Assembly: GCA_945877505.1 (NCBI GenBank) | Contig: CAMDWT010000003.1 | Span: forward strand, 1 to 64,000 | DNA: 64,000 nucleotides | Source: Crenothrix polyspora | Lineage (GTDB): Bacteria > Pseudomonadota > Gammaproteobacteria > Methylococcales > Methylomonadaceae | Direction of reading: 5' to 3' | Shown here: piece after piece, positions 8,912-17,648 of the stretch | Layout of the letters: each line of letters opens with the position of its first letter | How positions within the stretch are numbered: position 1 is the first letter of the stretch | Position numbers and translations under genes: made by a program | The notes under the pieces: generated by a model | Seen by the model: only the letters and a program-made list of their open reading frames with translations | Databases searched by the model: none | What the model was told of the DNA's origin: nothing

Positions 8912-10309
8912 TTAAAGGTTACGAATGTCGACGAAATGACCTGCCGAAGCGGCTGCAGCAGCCATTGCAGGTGAAACTAAATGAGTCCGACCGCCTTTGC
9001 CCTGTCTACCTTCAAAATTACGATTTGAAGTTGACGCACTACGCTGACCTTTGGTTAATTCATCACCATTCATTGCCAGGCACATTGAACATCCGGGATC
9101 ACGCCATTCCCAGCCAGCCTCAATAAAGATCTTATCTAAACCCTCATCTTCAGCCTGTTTCTTAACATGATAAGAACCTGGCACCGCAATCGCTATAACA
9201 CCTTGTGCAACTTTTGTACCTTTTGCTACTTCCGCCGCTATTCTAAAATCTTCTATACGACCATTGGTGCAAGAGCCAATAAAAACAAGATCAACAGGAA
9301 TGTCTGTTATTTTAGTATTAGCGGTTAAACCCATATAAGCCAAAGCACTTTCACATGCTTTACGCTTTATTTCATCGGTAAAACTTTCCGGTGCTGGGAC
9401 AAGGCCATCAACGCCAACGACCTGTTCTGGTGATGTTCCCCACGATACTTGCGGTGCAATATCTGCAGCAGCCAACGTAATAGTGGCATCAAATACTGCG
9501 CCTTCGTCACTGGCCAAACTTTTCCAATAAGCCAAAGCCTGATCCCAATATTGGCCAGAGGGTGCAAATTCACGACCTTTTAAATATTCATACGTTTTTT
9601 CATCCGGTGCAACTAAGCCAGCTCTTGCTCCGGCCTCTATAGCCATATTGCACAATGTCATGCGACCTTCCATTGAAAGATCTCTAATCGCTGAGCCCGT
9701 ATATTCAATAACGTAACCTGTACCGCCTGCTGTACCAATTTTACCGGTAATTGCCAAGGCAATATCTTTGGCAGAAGCATATTTAGATAATGCTCCATTA
9801 ACAACGACCTGCATGGTTTTAGATTTTTTCTGTGGCAAGGTCTGAGTCGCCATTACATGCTCAACCTCGGACGTACCTATACCAAAGGCAAGTGCACCAA
9901 AAGCACCATGCGTTGCGGTATGGCTATCACCACAAACAACAACCATTCCAGGGTGAACAAAACCGTGTTCAGGCACAACAACATGAATAACACCATTATT
10001 TGGGCTTTTCATATCATAAAGATTCAAGCCATTTTCAAGGCAATTTTCAGCCATGGTTTCAATTTGTTTTCTAGCGATAGGATCTGCGATCGGCAAATCT
10101 CGGTTCTTGGTTGGCACACAGTGATCCATAGTCGCAAGTATGCTATGTGGATTGCGGACTTTACGGCCTGATAATCTTAAACCTTCAAAAGCTTGAGGAC
10201 TCGTTACCTCATGCATAAGATGACGATCAACATAAATCAGAGGGGCTTGGCCAGTCTCGTCAACTACAAGGTGACTGTCCCAAATTTTTTCATACATGGT
10301 CTTTTTCAT
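8912..10309 (-). CDS. leuC: 3-isopropylmalate dehydratase large subunit
   Basis: 465 residues from the ATG at 10309, chosen over an in-frame TTG at 10321 because GGAA lies about eight bases before the ATG and [14 protein letters not shown] is the usual LeuC beginning. It is an aconitase-family [4Fe-4S] dehydratase. Visible motifs are [27 protein letters not shown], the cluster cysteine in [14 protein letters not shown], and the two cysteines of [13 protein letters not shown], plus [10 protein letters not shown]. It acts with leuD, which follows 23 bp downstream. A good promoter lies about 100 bp upstream of the start. Confidence 0.97.
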   Translation of the reverse strand: MKKTMYEKIWDSHLVVDETGQAPLIYVDRHLMHEVTSPQAFEGLRLSGRKVRNPHSILATMDHCVPTKNRDLPIADPIARKQIETMAENCLENGLNLYDMKSPNNGVIHVVVPEHGFVHPGMVVVCGDSHTATHGAFGALAFGIGTSEVEHVMATQTLPQKKSKTMQVVVNGALSKYASAKDIALAITGKIGTAGGTGYVIEYTGSAIRDLSMEGRMTLCNMAIEAGARAGLVAPDEKTYEYLKGREFAPSGQYWDQALAYWKSLASDEGAVFDATITLAAADIAPQVSWGTSPEQVVGVDGLVPAPESFTDEIKRKACESALAYMGLTANTKITDIPVDLVFIGSCTNGRIEDFRIAAEVAKGTKVAQGVIAIAVPGSYHVKKQAEDEGLDKIFIEAGWEWRDPGCSMCLAMNGDELTKGQRSASTSNRNFEGRQGKGGRTHLVSPAMAAAAASAGHFVDIRNL

Positions 10310-10402
10310 TGCGTATTCCAAGGCTTACATACTCACCCAGTGGAGAAAGTATGGCGTGTTACAGGATAAATCAGGTAGCATATAAAATATACTTAACTAA
10401 GT

Positions 10403-10431
10403 ATTATCCTCAAAATAGTCTTGATTTGCAA
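10403..10431 (-). promoter_or_regulatory. Sigma-70 type promoter for leuCD
   Basis: On the minus strand TTGCAA (10426-10431) and GATAAT (10403-10408) are separated by exactly 17 bases, giving a start near 10396 and a leader of about 87 bases before the leuC ATG. No clear leucine-rich leader peptide is encoded in the leader. Confidence 0.6.
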
Positions 10432-10491
10432 TTAAGGCTTATTCCGCTTAACAATCTATATTACGGCGTCTTAACAAATAATTAGTCTCCA

Positions 10492-10521
10492 GAAATAAAA
10501 CGGGCGAGATTAACTCGCCCG
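10492..10521 (-). terminator. Terminator of the SmbP-like gene
   Basis: Perfect 8-bp stem CGGGCGAG/CTCGCCCG with a 5-base loop (10501-10521), followed on the minus strand by TTTTATTT. It lies about 20 bp beyond the stop of the SmbP-like gene and separates it from the leuCD promoter. Confidence 0.85.
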
Positions 10522-10540
10522 AAACTTGTTACTTTACCTA

Positions 10541-10876
10541 TTATTTTTTTGCTGCACTTAAATGAGCAACCGCTTCTTCTGCTGATTTAGTTGCTGGAGC
10601 GACATGATTTAACGCACTGTGATCAATAGCATCTTGCAAAGATTTTGATGCTGCGTCTATATGGTTTTTAGGGATGCTTTTAGCCACTAAGGAAGCGGCC
10701 AGCGAATGATCTAGAGCTGCCTTCGCATGCACTGCCAACTTAGAAGCCGAACCTGCCTGACCTTCCGTTACTGCTCCGTTAGCGTGCTCGAGAGCCGCAT
10801 TTAAATGCTCTTCAGCAAAAACAGTCGTGCTTGCACACAATAAAATTCCTGCAAATACAGATACTAATTTTTTCAT
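10541..10876 (-). CDS. SmbP-like small His-containing periplasmic protein
   Basis: 111 residues with a clear Sec signal peptide (MKKLVSVFAGILLCASTTVFA, cleavage after VFA). The mature part consists of repeated helix units with spaced histidines (EHLNAALEHANGAV, HAKAALDHS, HIDAASKSLQDAIDH, EEAVAHLSAAKK). Eight His residues are spread through it. This architecture matches the small metal-binding protein SmbP of Nitrosomonas, a periplasmic four-helix copper-binding protein, although that protein is richer in His. Periplasmic copper or nickel buffering is inferred. The gene is monocistronic with its own terminator. Two copies of TCGAGAC lie just upstream of the start. Confidence 0.7.
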   Translation of the reverse strand: MKKLVSVFAGILLCASTTVFAEEHLNAALEHANGAVTEGQAGSASKLAVHAKAALDHSLAASLVAKSIPKNHIDAASKSLQDAIDHSALNHVAPATKSAEEAVAHLSAAKK

Positions 10877-11205
10877 TATTATAATCCTCAGTATTTTAAA
10901 AAATTAAATTGTCGAGACCATTTTTTCGAGACACCTATAAAGACAACAAAATCTACAAACTAATGATTCGACATTTCCATTTTAAACATCATTAGGCTTA
11001 TATTGCAATAAAGATATTTGGTGTCGTATTTGGCAAAGGATACTGCATAAACTTGCAAGGAAGCCTGACTTACTTTATAACTATAAGTTAAAAAATAACT
11101 CACAATGCGTTATACCTTCCACAGTTACTTTTAGCTCTTCAGACCTTTAAAAACGCTAATTTATTTTTCTATTAATTATTACGATCTACATTTGAGGTAA
11201 CTATC
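10877..11205. other. Divergent intergenic region (329 bp)
   Basis: AT-rich region between the divergent SmbP-like and DUF6763-like genes. It holds a direct repeat TCGAGAC at 10912-10918 and 10926-10932, 14 bp apart, in the expected promoter zone of the SmbP-like gene, and an 8-bp inverted repeat (CTAATGAT, 10960-10967; ATCATTAG, 10988-10995). A ribosome-binding site (GAGGT) precedes the ATG at 11206. I see no RNA gene or convincing ORF. Confidence 0.5.
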
Positions 11206-11508
11206 ATGACGACAGTCGCAGATCCTATTATCGGAAGCTGGTATAAAGACCTAGAAAACAACCTAAAGTTTAAAGTTGTCGCTATCGATGAAAAAGAAGA
11301 TTCTATTGACGTGCAATACCTCAATGGCGATATTGGTGAATTTGATAACGAAAGCTGGTTTGGCTCTGTTTTCGATTACATTGAGGCCCCAGAGGACTGG
11401 AGTGCTCCTTTTGACGACCTTGAAATTGATGACCTAGGTTATTCTGATACTGATGAACATAAACCTAATCCTGAAGATATTGATATCGATGACTATCTGG
11501 ACGAATGA
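11206..11508 (+). CDS. Acidic DUF6763-like protein
   Basis: 100 residues, strongly acidic, no signal peptide. The N-terminal half (IGSWYKDLENNLKFKVVAID, VQYLNGDIGEFDNESW) looks like a small beta-barrel. The rest is Asp/Glu-rich (APFDDLEIDDLGYSD and IDIDDYLDE). I recall proteins of this type being assigned to DUF6763 in Gammaproteobacteria; no function is known. A good ribosome-binding site (GAGGT) precedes the ATG. The P-loop gene follows after 12 bp, so the two are probably cotranscribed together with the MetA-like gene. Confidence 0.65.
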   Translation: MTTVADPIIGSWYKDLENNLKFKVVAIDEKEDSIDVQYLNGDIGEFDNESWFGSVFDYIEAPEDWSAPFDDLEIDDLGYSDTDEHKPNPEDIDIDDYLDE

Positions 11509-11520
11509 GGAAACTTTTGC

Positions 11521-12366
11521 ATGAAAATGAGCCCTGAGGAATTTTTAAACTGGCCATCAAAACGAATTACGTTACTGGCCATGTCCGGCGCAGGCAAAAC
11601 AACCTTAGCTAATAAATTACCTAAAGCTAAATGGTTTCACTATTCCGGCGATTATCGGATAGGTACGAAATATCTACGCGAACCCATTCTAGACAATATC
11701 AAACGTCAGGCAATGAGCGTTCCATTTTTACGAGAACTTTTATTATCTGATTCAATTTATATTTCAAACAAAATTACCGTCGATAATTTGGCTCCTGTCT
11801 CTACTTTTCTTAGTAAAGTTGGCAACCCAGAGAAAGGTGGCTTATCTTTACAAGAGTTCAAACGCCGACAATCATTACATCATCAAGCTGAAGTAGCGGC
11901 CATGAACGATGTTCCAGAATTTATTCATAAAGCTGAAGACATTTATGGTTATCACCATTTTATCAATGATGCGGGCGGTAGTGTTTGCGAACTAGATAGT
12001 CCGGAAGTTTTAGATACTCTTGCGCAAAATACATTAATTCTTTACATTAAAATTCCACCCGCATTAGAACAAACCATTGTTGAGCGCGCTAAAACCGACC
12101 CTAAGCCGCTATATTATAGAGAAGCTTTTCTTGATGAAAAACTAACTCAATTTATGGACCTTAAAAACTACGCCTCTACAGACTGCATACCCCCCGATGA
12201 TTTTGTTTCTTGGGTTTTTCCAGAGTTATTTAAATCCAGACTGCCTCGCTATCAAAATATTGCTGATCAATATGGCTATACACTTGACGCGAGTGATGTC
12301 GCTAACGTAAATAATGAAGCTGATTTTATCCAATTAATAACCAATGCACTGGCAGCACAGTCATGA
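11521..12366 (+). CDS. P-loop NTPase of unknown function
   Basis: 281 residues, soluble. A Walker A motif is near the N-terminus (LLAMSGAGKTTLANKL, K26 and T27), followed by a kinase-like FHYSGDYRIGTKYL segment and a probable Walker B/Asp region around HHFINDAGGSVCEL. The overall look is that of a nucleotide or small-molecule kinase-type P-loop protein, but I cannot name a family. It is 12 bp downstream of the acidic small protein and 19 bp upstream of the MetA-like gene, which suggests one transcript. No evidence ties it biochemically to methionine synthesis. Confidence 0.7.
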   Translation: MKMSPEEFLNWPSKRITLLAMSGAGKTTLANKLPKAKWFHYSGDYRIGTKYLREPILDNIKRQAMSVPFLRELLLSDSIYISNKITVDNLAPVSTFLSKVGNPEKGGLSLQEFKRRQSLHHQAEVAAMNDVPEFIHKAEDIYGYHHFINDAGGSVCELDSPEVLDTLAQNTLILYIKIPPALEQTIVERAKTDPKPLYYREAFLDEKLTQFMDLKNYASTDCIPPDDFVSWVFPELFKSRLPRYQNIADQYGYTLDASDVANVNNEADFIQLITNALAAQS

Positions 12367-12385
12367 ATACTTATAAAAAATCATT

Positions 12386-13450
12386 ATGCCTCTAGTTGCT
12401 CATATTGATTTACCAACCTTTCAAAGGCTTCGAGAAGAAGGTGAAGAAGTATTAGCGCCCGACCGCGCCAGCCAGCAAGATATTAGAGAAATGCACATAG
12501 GCTTGCTGAACATGATGCCTGATGCTGCGTTAGAAGCCACGGAGCGACAATTTTTTCGTTTAGTAGGCGCTTGTAACCAGATTGTTCAATTTCATGTTCA
12601 TCTTTTTACCATACAAGGTATAGAAAGAAGCCCTGAGACTCTTAAGCACATTGAGCAATACTACGAGTCTTTCGAACAAATAAAACTAGATGGCCTAGAT
12701 GCTCTGATTATTAGCGGTGCCAATGTCACACATTCTAGACTACCTGAAGAAGATTTCTGGCAACCCTTAATAGAGGTATTTTCTTGGGCTAAAGAAAATG
12801 TGACCTCTGTGCTTTGTTCCTGCCTTGCGACCCATGCCGTTATTCAATATTGCTATGGCATTGAACGTACTCGCCTACCCGCCAAGCGCTGGGGCGTATT
12901 TTCGCACAAATTAATCAACAAAAATCACCCCCTAGTAGCAGAAATTAACACGCGATTTGATGTGCCTCATTCACGTTTTAATGAGATTTTTCAAAGTGAT
13001 ATGGAGTCGTGTGGTTTGCAGGTCCTCGCCGCCAGCAATGAGGCGGGGGTTCATCTAGCCGTCAGTCCTGACGGTTTTCGCATTGTTTTTTTTCAAGGTC
13101 ACCCAGAATACGATGACATCAGCCTGTTAAAAGAGTACAAGCGTGAAGTTATTCGATTTTATCACGATGAAAGACCTGACTATCCAGCCTTCCCAGAACA
13201 TTATTTTAATGAAGCTTTACAACTTGTATTTACTGATTATGAACAACAGGTGAGGTCAGCTAAAAAAACAGGGGCATCCCTAGATAAGTTTCCCGAAAAC
13301 CAAATTTTCGAACACATTGATAATACGTGGAAAGATACTGCAAAAGGGGTTTTCAACAACTGGTTAGGAAAAATTTATCAACTTACCAACCAAAATAGGC
13401 GCTTACCTTTTATGGAGGGCGTTGACCCTAACAATCCTTTGGGTTTTTAG
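12386..13450 (+). CDS. metA: Homoserine O-acyltransferase, MetA family (divergent)
   Basis: 354 residues, longer than the usual ~310 of MetA. Family features: LLNMMPDAALEATERQFFRL, the Cys region VTSVLCSCLATHAV with the nucleophile aligned at C146, RWGVFSHK, VPHSRF, and the catalytic GHPEYD (H239, E241). It acylates homoserine for methionine synthesis. At the position that, as I recall, separates acetyl- (Glu) from succinyl-transferase (Gly) in MetA, this protein has Thr (T115 in SGANVT), so the donor cannot be predicted. The ATG at 12386 lacks an obvious ribosome-binding site; translation may be coupled to the upstream gene 19 bp away. Confidence 0.85.
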   Translation: MPLVAHIDLPTFQRLREEGEEVLAPDRASQQDIREMHIGLLNMMPDAALEATERQFFRLVGACNQIVQFHVHLFTIQGIERSPETLKHIEQYYESFEQIKLDGLDALIISGANVTHSRLPEEDFWQPLIEVFSWAKENVTSVLCSCLATHAVIQYCYGIERTRLPAKRWGVFSHKLINKNHPLVAEINTRFDVPHSRFNEIFQSDMESCGLQVLAASNEAGVHLAVSPDGFRIVFFQGHPEYDDISLLKEYKREVIRFYHDERPDYPAFPEHYFNEALQLVFTDYEQQVRSAKKTGASLDKFPENQIFEHIDNTWKDTAKGVFNNWLGKIYQLTNQNRRLPFMEGVDPNNPLGF

Positions 13451-13506
13451 ACTACGACAACGCTGAAAACATTAACCGCACTTAACTTACGAAAAAGCTT
13501 TATTGA

Positions 13507-14097
13507 TTATTGTTGGTTTGAATAACAAGCAATTAATAAAGCTTGTAATTTGTTAAGCCCCAATTCACGCATTAATTTAATATTTTGTTGCGGGATATTT
13601 TCTGGATGTGGATAGATAGCGACTGCCTTATCAATACTTGACTCTCTTAATAAATGTAACATTGGGTAAGGAGAACGATTCGTATAATTTGCCGGATCGT
13701 CCTGCTTAGAACCTTCAAAGCAATAATCAGGGTGAAAACTAGCTAATTGGTAAACACCTTCATAATCTTGCTCAAATAGAAAAGTTTCTGCAAGCTCAAG
13801 AAAATCTAAATAATCATCAAACGATTTGAACGAATTCTCATAAATCAATAAGGTCGTTTCAATAGTTGAATCAATGTTCAAACGATCAAATTCCACCATT
13901 AAATTTAAAAGACAGCTTTCAACCTCAGTATCTTGATTAACAACATAATGAATACTTCCTCTATCAAATTCACGTTTTGCAAATGGACAAATTTTATATT
14001 CAATAATAAGGCTACTTAACCAATTTTTGGTTATTAGTATCGATTTTTGATCGTTATCCATTGGGGAGCTAATTTCCAAGCACGTTTGAATTATCAT
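13507..14097 (-). CDS. DUF1415 family protein
   Basis: 196 residues from the ATG at 14097, or 184 from the ATG at 14061 (MDNDQKSILITKNWL), which better matches the family's beginning; neither has a strong ribosome-binding site. DUF1415 features: YKICPFAKRE with a conserved Cys, a Glu-rich central helical part, FEGSKQDDPANYTNRSPYPM and LHLLRESSIDKAV. The function is unknown. It is convergent with metA and separated from sspB by about 230 bp in which I see nothing notable. Confidence 0.85.
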   Translation of the reverse strand: MIIQTCLEISSPMDNDQKSILITKNWLSSLIIEYKICPFAKREFDRGSIHYVVNQDTEVESCLLNLMVEFDRLNIDSTIETTLLIYENSFKSFDDYLDFLELAETFLFEQDYEGVYQLASFHPDYCFEGSKQDDPANYTNRSPYPMLHLLRESSIDKAVAIYPHPENIPQQNIKLMRELGLNKLQALLIACYSNQQ

Positions 14098-14328
14098 AAG
14101 CTGGAATAATACCGCTGCTATGCATTATCTACTTACTAATATTGAATAGTTGGGGGACTCTTATTTGCGCAGAGTTATCGCAGTAATTATCTATCAAATA
14201 AAACATTTATCCATACAGTATCTCTTTGGGATTCATCTGCGAACTTTTTAATCCATCAAAGAATTATTCGCTTACTTTTTCTTTTTCCTGAGCGCCCTAT
14301 TTGATTGATCAATAGATTGAACGGTACT

Positions 14329-14709
14329 TTATTTTACTACCCTTAAAGCAGGTCGACTAGGCGGTTTAATTTCAGGTGGAGGTGGTTCGTCGAAACCTTC
14401 ATCTTCCTGATCAAAAACCATACCTTTACCATTTTCTTTAGCATAAATAGCCATCACTGCAACGATAGGGACAAAAATATGCATCGGTTTTCCACTAAAT
14501 CTAGCATTAAACTCGATAGCATTATTTTCAAGGGAAAGTCCCTGTATAGCTTCTGGCCTAATATTTAAAAGTATTTTGCCATCTTCAATCAATTGCTTAG
14601 GGAGAATTGCTTGGTTATTCTCTGCGTCAACCAATAGATAGGGAGTAAGATTATTATCGATAATCCATTGATAAATAGAGCGGATTAAATAAGGCTTTAA
14701 AGAAGTCAT
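14329..14709 (-). CDS. sspB: ClpXP specificity-enhancing factor SspB
   Basis: 126 residues. SspB tethers ssrA-tagged peptides to ClpXP. The substrate-binding domain (SLKPYLIRSIYQWIIDNNLT, PYLLVDAENN, NIRPEAIQGLSL, IEFNARFSGKP, IFVPIVAVMAIYAKENG) is followed by an acidic, proline-rich linker and the basic ClpX-docking tail PALRVVK. It is 10 bp downstream of sspA, the standard sspAB operon. Confidence 0.95.
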   Translation of the reverse strand: MTSLKPYLIRSIYQWIIDNNLTPYLLVDAENNQAILPKQLIEDGKILLNIRPEAIQGLSLENNAIEFNARFSGKPMHIFVPIVAVMAIYAKENGKGMVFDQEDEGFDEPPPPEIKPPSRPALRVVK

Positions 14710-14719
14710 GGTTCGCTAA

Positions 14720-15355
14720 TTATTTTAAAAACTCTGTCATTTCTTTTTCAATTTCACTCAAGCTACGCTTAAATGCGGGTCTCTTAAATATTCTCTGAGC
14801 GTAATTAGTTATTGCCTCATTAGGTGTTGACACATCAATGCCTAAACTAGGCAATCTCCATAACAATGGTGCAATTGCACAATCAATTAATGAAAACTCA
14901 TCACTCATAAAATAAGGTTTATCTGCAAAAACAGGCGCATTAGAAACAATACTTTCTCTTAGCATTTTTTTAGCACGTGCAGATTTTTTTTCTCCAGAGT
15001 ATAAAATCTCATCGAGTAATTGATACCAATTCAGATCTATTATTTTTATCTGCATTCTTGCGTTAGCACGAGAAACGGGATCCATTTGATGTAAGGGTGG
15101 ATGCGGGAATCGCTCATCCAAATACTCCATAATAATTCGCGAGTCATACAGCACTAAATCACGTTCGATCAATGTAGGAGACGTGCCGCTCGGATTTAAT
15201 TCAAGTAAATCCTCAGGTGGATCTGTCGGGTCATAATATTCTATGTCTGCAGCTACCGCTTTCTCGTGTAATACAAAGCGAGCACAATGACTCATTGCGC
15301 AGGTTGGAGAAGAAAAAAGCGTCATTACAGATTTACGAGTAATAATATTTGCCAC
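14720..15355 (-). CDS. sspA: Stringent starvation protein A (GST fold)
   Basis: 211 residues from a GTG at 15355. A TTG at 15364 is in frame, but AAGAGG sits nine bases before the GTG, and ANIITRKSVMTLFSSPTC is the usual SspA start. The thioredoxin-like N-domain (NPSGTSPTLIERDLVLYDSRIIMEYLDERFP) and an all-helical C-domain make a glutathione transferase fold without transferase activity. SspA binds RNA polymerase-sigma70 and controls stationary-phase and acid-stress genes. It forms an operon with sspB. A possible extended -10 promoter (TGCTACAAT) lies at about 15398-15406. Confidence 0.95.
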   Translation of the reverse strand: MANIITRKSVMTLFSSPTCAMSHCARFVLHEKAVAADIEYYDPTDPPEDLLELNPSGTSPTLIERDLVLYDSRIIMEYLDERFPHPPLHQMDPVSRANARMQIKIIDLNWYQLLDEILYSGEKKSARAKKMLRESIVSNAPVFADKPYFMSDEFSLIDCAIAPLLWRLPSLGIDVSTPNEAITNYAQRIFKRPAFKRSLSEIEKEMTEFLK

Positions 15356-15499
15356 GAATAGCAACCTCTTGGGACGTATAAAGCGATAAGAAAAGTTATT
15401 GTAGCATATACAAGAGGTCTTTTGATGATGGCGTTATATCGATTTGATGGGGGGTAAAATGTGATTCGAGAAAACGTCCTTGTTTTCCTAACAAAAAAA

Positions 15500-16219
15500 T
15501 TAATCGACGTCCTTCCAATATTCTTTTTTCAATAAATATGCAATTACCAAGAACATAAGTAAGAAAATTATTACGTATTTTCCAAGACGCTCTCTTTCTA
15601 ACTGAACCGGTTCACCTACATAAACCAGAAAATTAACCAAGTCATTAACAAAAACATCAAATTCTCTTTCTGTCAAAGTACCTGGATCATCAAGAACGAG
15701 TTTAGTGTATTCACCATAAATAGTCTTTCTAATTTCAGCGTGCTGCTCACCTTGCAACTGCCATAAAGGGTTAGGCATGGCCGTGTCTTCAAACACTAAA
15801 TTATTCACACCAAATGGCCTAGCGGTGTCACTGTAATAACTTTTTAAATAGCTATAGAGCCAATCAGCTCCACGCGACCTAGCAATTAAAGATAAGTCAG
15901 GCGGTTGAACTCCAAACCATTTCTCAGCATCATGCTTATTCATTGCACTATGAAGTTGATCATAAATACTCGCACCTTCCGGTGCAATATCTTCTAACAT
16001 TTTCTTTTGATCAACGCCCACATCCATGGCAAAACGCAAATATCGCATGTGTTTAGCAGAATGGCAGCCTAAACAATAGGTTACGAAATGCTTTGCACCT
16101 CGCTGTAATGATTCATTATCAGAAAGATCAATATCCGCCTCTTGAAGTTCTACTTCTTCAGAAGCGACAACCCCAAAAGATAAGGTTACTAATAAAATTA
16201 ATGTTATTAAATTTTTCAT
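15500..16219 (-). CDS. petC: Cytochrome c1 of the bc1 complex
   Basis: 239 residues: Sec signal peptide (MKNLITLILLVTLSFGVVAS), one covalent haem site CLGCH followed by SAKHMRYLRF, the region PPDLSLIARSRGADWLYSYL, a likely haem-ligand methionine in FEDTAMPNPLW, and a C-terminal membrane anchor (YVIIFLLMFLVIAYLL) ending in EYWKDVD. It passes electrons from the Rieske protein to soluble cytochrome c. Its ATG follows the petB stop by one base, making it the last gene of petABC. Confidence 0.97.
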   Translation of the reverse strand: MKNLITLILLVTLSFGVVASEEVELQEADIDLSDNESLQRGAKHFVTYCLGCHSAKHMRYLRFAMDVGVDQKKMLEDIAPEGASIYDQLHSAMNKHDAEKWFGVQPPDLSLIARSRGADWLYSYLKSYYSDTARPFGVNNLVFEDTAMPNPLWQLQGEQHAEIRKTIYGEYTKLVLDDPGTLTEREFDVFVNDLVNFLVYVGEPVQLERERLGKYVIIFLLMFLVIAYLLKKEYWKDVD

Positions 16220-16220
16220 A

Positions 16221-17648
16221 TTAGTCGAGACTCCCTTTTAATTTTTTAGCCAATCGGCTCATAACATGAACCATACCCTGTGGGTTAGGCCTTCTACTAA
16301 AAAAGGTACTTTTAAAGGCAGGATGCCCTATCTCTGTGTTGGAGCTTTTTAACTCAGTAATTTCCTCAATTAAAGCCGGCAGTTGTTCTTCAAGGGCGTG
16401 TAACTGCTCCTCAAGACTTTGAACTTTAGTAAGGCTTTTCGGTACAGGCTTAGTTTTTTCCCAACGAGTATAGATCGGCATTAACAGAAAAAAACCAAAA
16501 TAAATCGTCGTAAATAATCTAGCCAGCGTTGTTGCTACGGGTGTTACCGGTTGCGTACCCAAATACCCTAATGCTAAAAAGCTAATCACAAATAAAAACA
16601 ACGCTTTTTTAAATATGCCACCACGGTAACGTATCGACTTCACCTTGCAACGATCCAACCAAGGCATCAAAAACAGCACAACAATAGACCCCCCCATACC
16701 AATAACACCGGCAAACTTATCGGGAATCGCTCTCAAAATAGAGTAAAAAGGTGTGAAGTACCAAACAGGCGCAATATGCTCCGGGGTTTTCATCGGATCA
16801 GCTGGAATAAAGTTGGCATGCTCTAAAAAGTAACCACCTACTTCAGGCATATAAAAAATAACTGTGGCAAAAAACAATAAAAATACGCCAACGCCGACTA
16901 AATCTTTAACCGTGTAATAGGGATGAAAAGGAATACCGTCGACTGGATGGCCCCACGGGTCTTTAGATTCTTTGATTTCAATGCCATCAGGATTATTTGA
17001 ACCCACTTCATGCAGCGCCACTAAGTGCATAAAAACCAGCATCACTAATACCAGCGGCACGGCTATTACATGAAAAGCAAAAAATCGATTTAGCGTAGCA
17101 TCAGCAATAACATAATCACCTCTAATCCACAGTGACAAATCATCGCCTATCACTGGAATTGCACTAAATAATGAAATAATAACTTGTGCACCCCAAAATG
17201 ACATTTGCCCCCAAGGTAGCAAATATCCCATAAAGGCTTCAGCCATTAGCGCTACAAATAGTAACATGCCAAAAATCCAGATCAACTCTCGTGGATGCTT
17301 GAAAGAGCCGTAAATCAAGGCTCTAAACATGTGTAAATAAATGACAATAAAAAATGCAGACGCACCCGTTGAGTGCATATAACGCACCAACCAACCCCAA
17401 GGTACATCTCGCATAATGTACTCTACAGAATCAAACGCAAGTTTTGCATCTGGCTTGTAGTTCATCGTCAGCAAAATACCAGTAATTATCTGATTAACTA
17501 AAACCAGTAATGCCAATGAGCCAAAGAAATACCAAAAATTAAAGTTTTTAGGCGCATAGTAATGCGCCATATGATCATTCCAGAACTTAGTCACAGGGAA
17601 TCGATCTAATACCCAGTTACCACACTCAGTTAAACGGGTTGGTTTCAT
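16221..17648 (-). CDS. petB: Cytochrome b of the bc1 complex, with extended C-terminus
   Basis: 475 residues, against about 400-420 usually. Eight transmembrane helices are visible with the two haem His pairs (RYMHSTGASAFFIVIYLHMF; FFAFHVIAVPLVLVMLVFMH). The Qo motif is PVWY (APVWYFTPFYSILRAIP), the variant seen in many beta/gamma-proteobacteria instead of PEWY. After the last helix an extra ~65 residues contain a coiled-coil-like repeat (VQSLEEQLHALEEQLPALIE) and a basic tail. The gene overlaps petA by ATGA and sits one base from petC. It carries quinol oxidation and the Q-cycle. Confidence 0.97.
   Translation of the reverse strand: MKPTRLTECGNWVLDRFPVTKFWNDHMAHYYAPKNFNFWYFFGSLALLVLVNQIITGILLTMNYKPDAKLAFDSVEYIMRDVPWGWLVRYMHSTGASAFFIVIYLHMFRALIYGSFKHPRELIWIFGMLLFVALMAEAFMGYLLPWGQMSFWGAQVIISLFSAIPVIGDDLSLWIRGDYVIADATLNRFFAFHVIAVPLVLVMLVFMHLVALHEVGSNNPDGIEIKESKDPWGHPVDGIPFHPYYTVKDLVGVGVFLLFFATVIFYMPEVGGYFLEHANFIPADPMKTPEHIAPVWYFTPFYSILRAIPDKFAGVIGMGGSIVVLFLMPWLDRCKVKSIRYRGGIFKKALFLFVISFLALGYLGTQPVTPVATTLARLFTTIYFGFFLLMPIYTRWEKTKPVPKSLTKVQSLEEQLHALEEQLPALIEEITELKSSNTEIGHPAFKSTFFSRRPNPQGMVHVMSRLAKKLKGSLD

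Noticed and set aside
9857-10171. 104-residue plus-strand ORF inside leuC
   Set aside because: Antisense shadow of a fully conserved gene, with no ribosome-binding site.
10325-10381. Possible 18-residue leader peptide in the leuC leader
   Set aside because: No ribosome-binding site, no run of leucine codons and no clear attenuator after it.
10960-10995. 8-bp inverted repeat CTAATGAT/ATCATTAG
   Set aside because: A long loop and AT-rich arms; expected by chance in such sequence.
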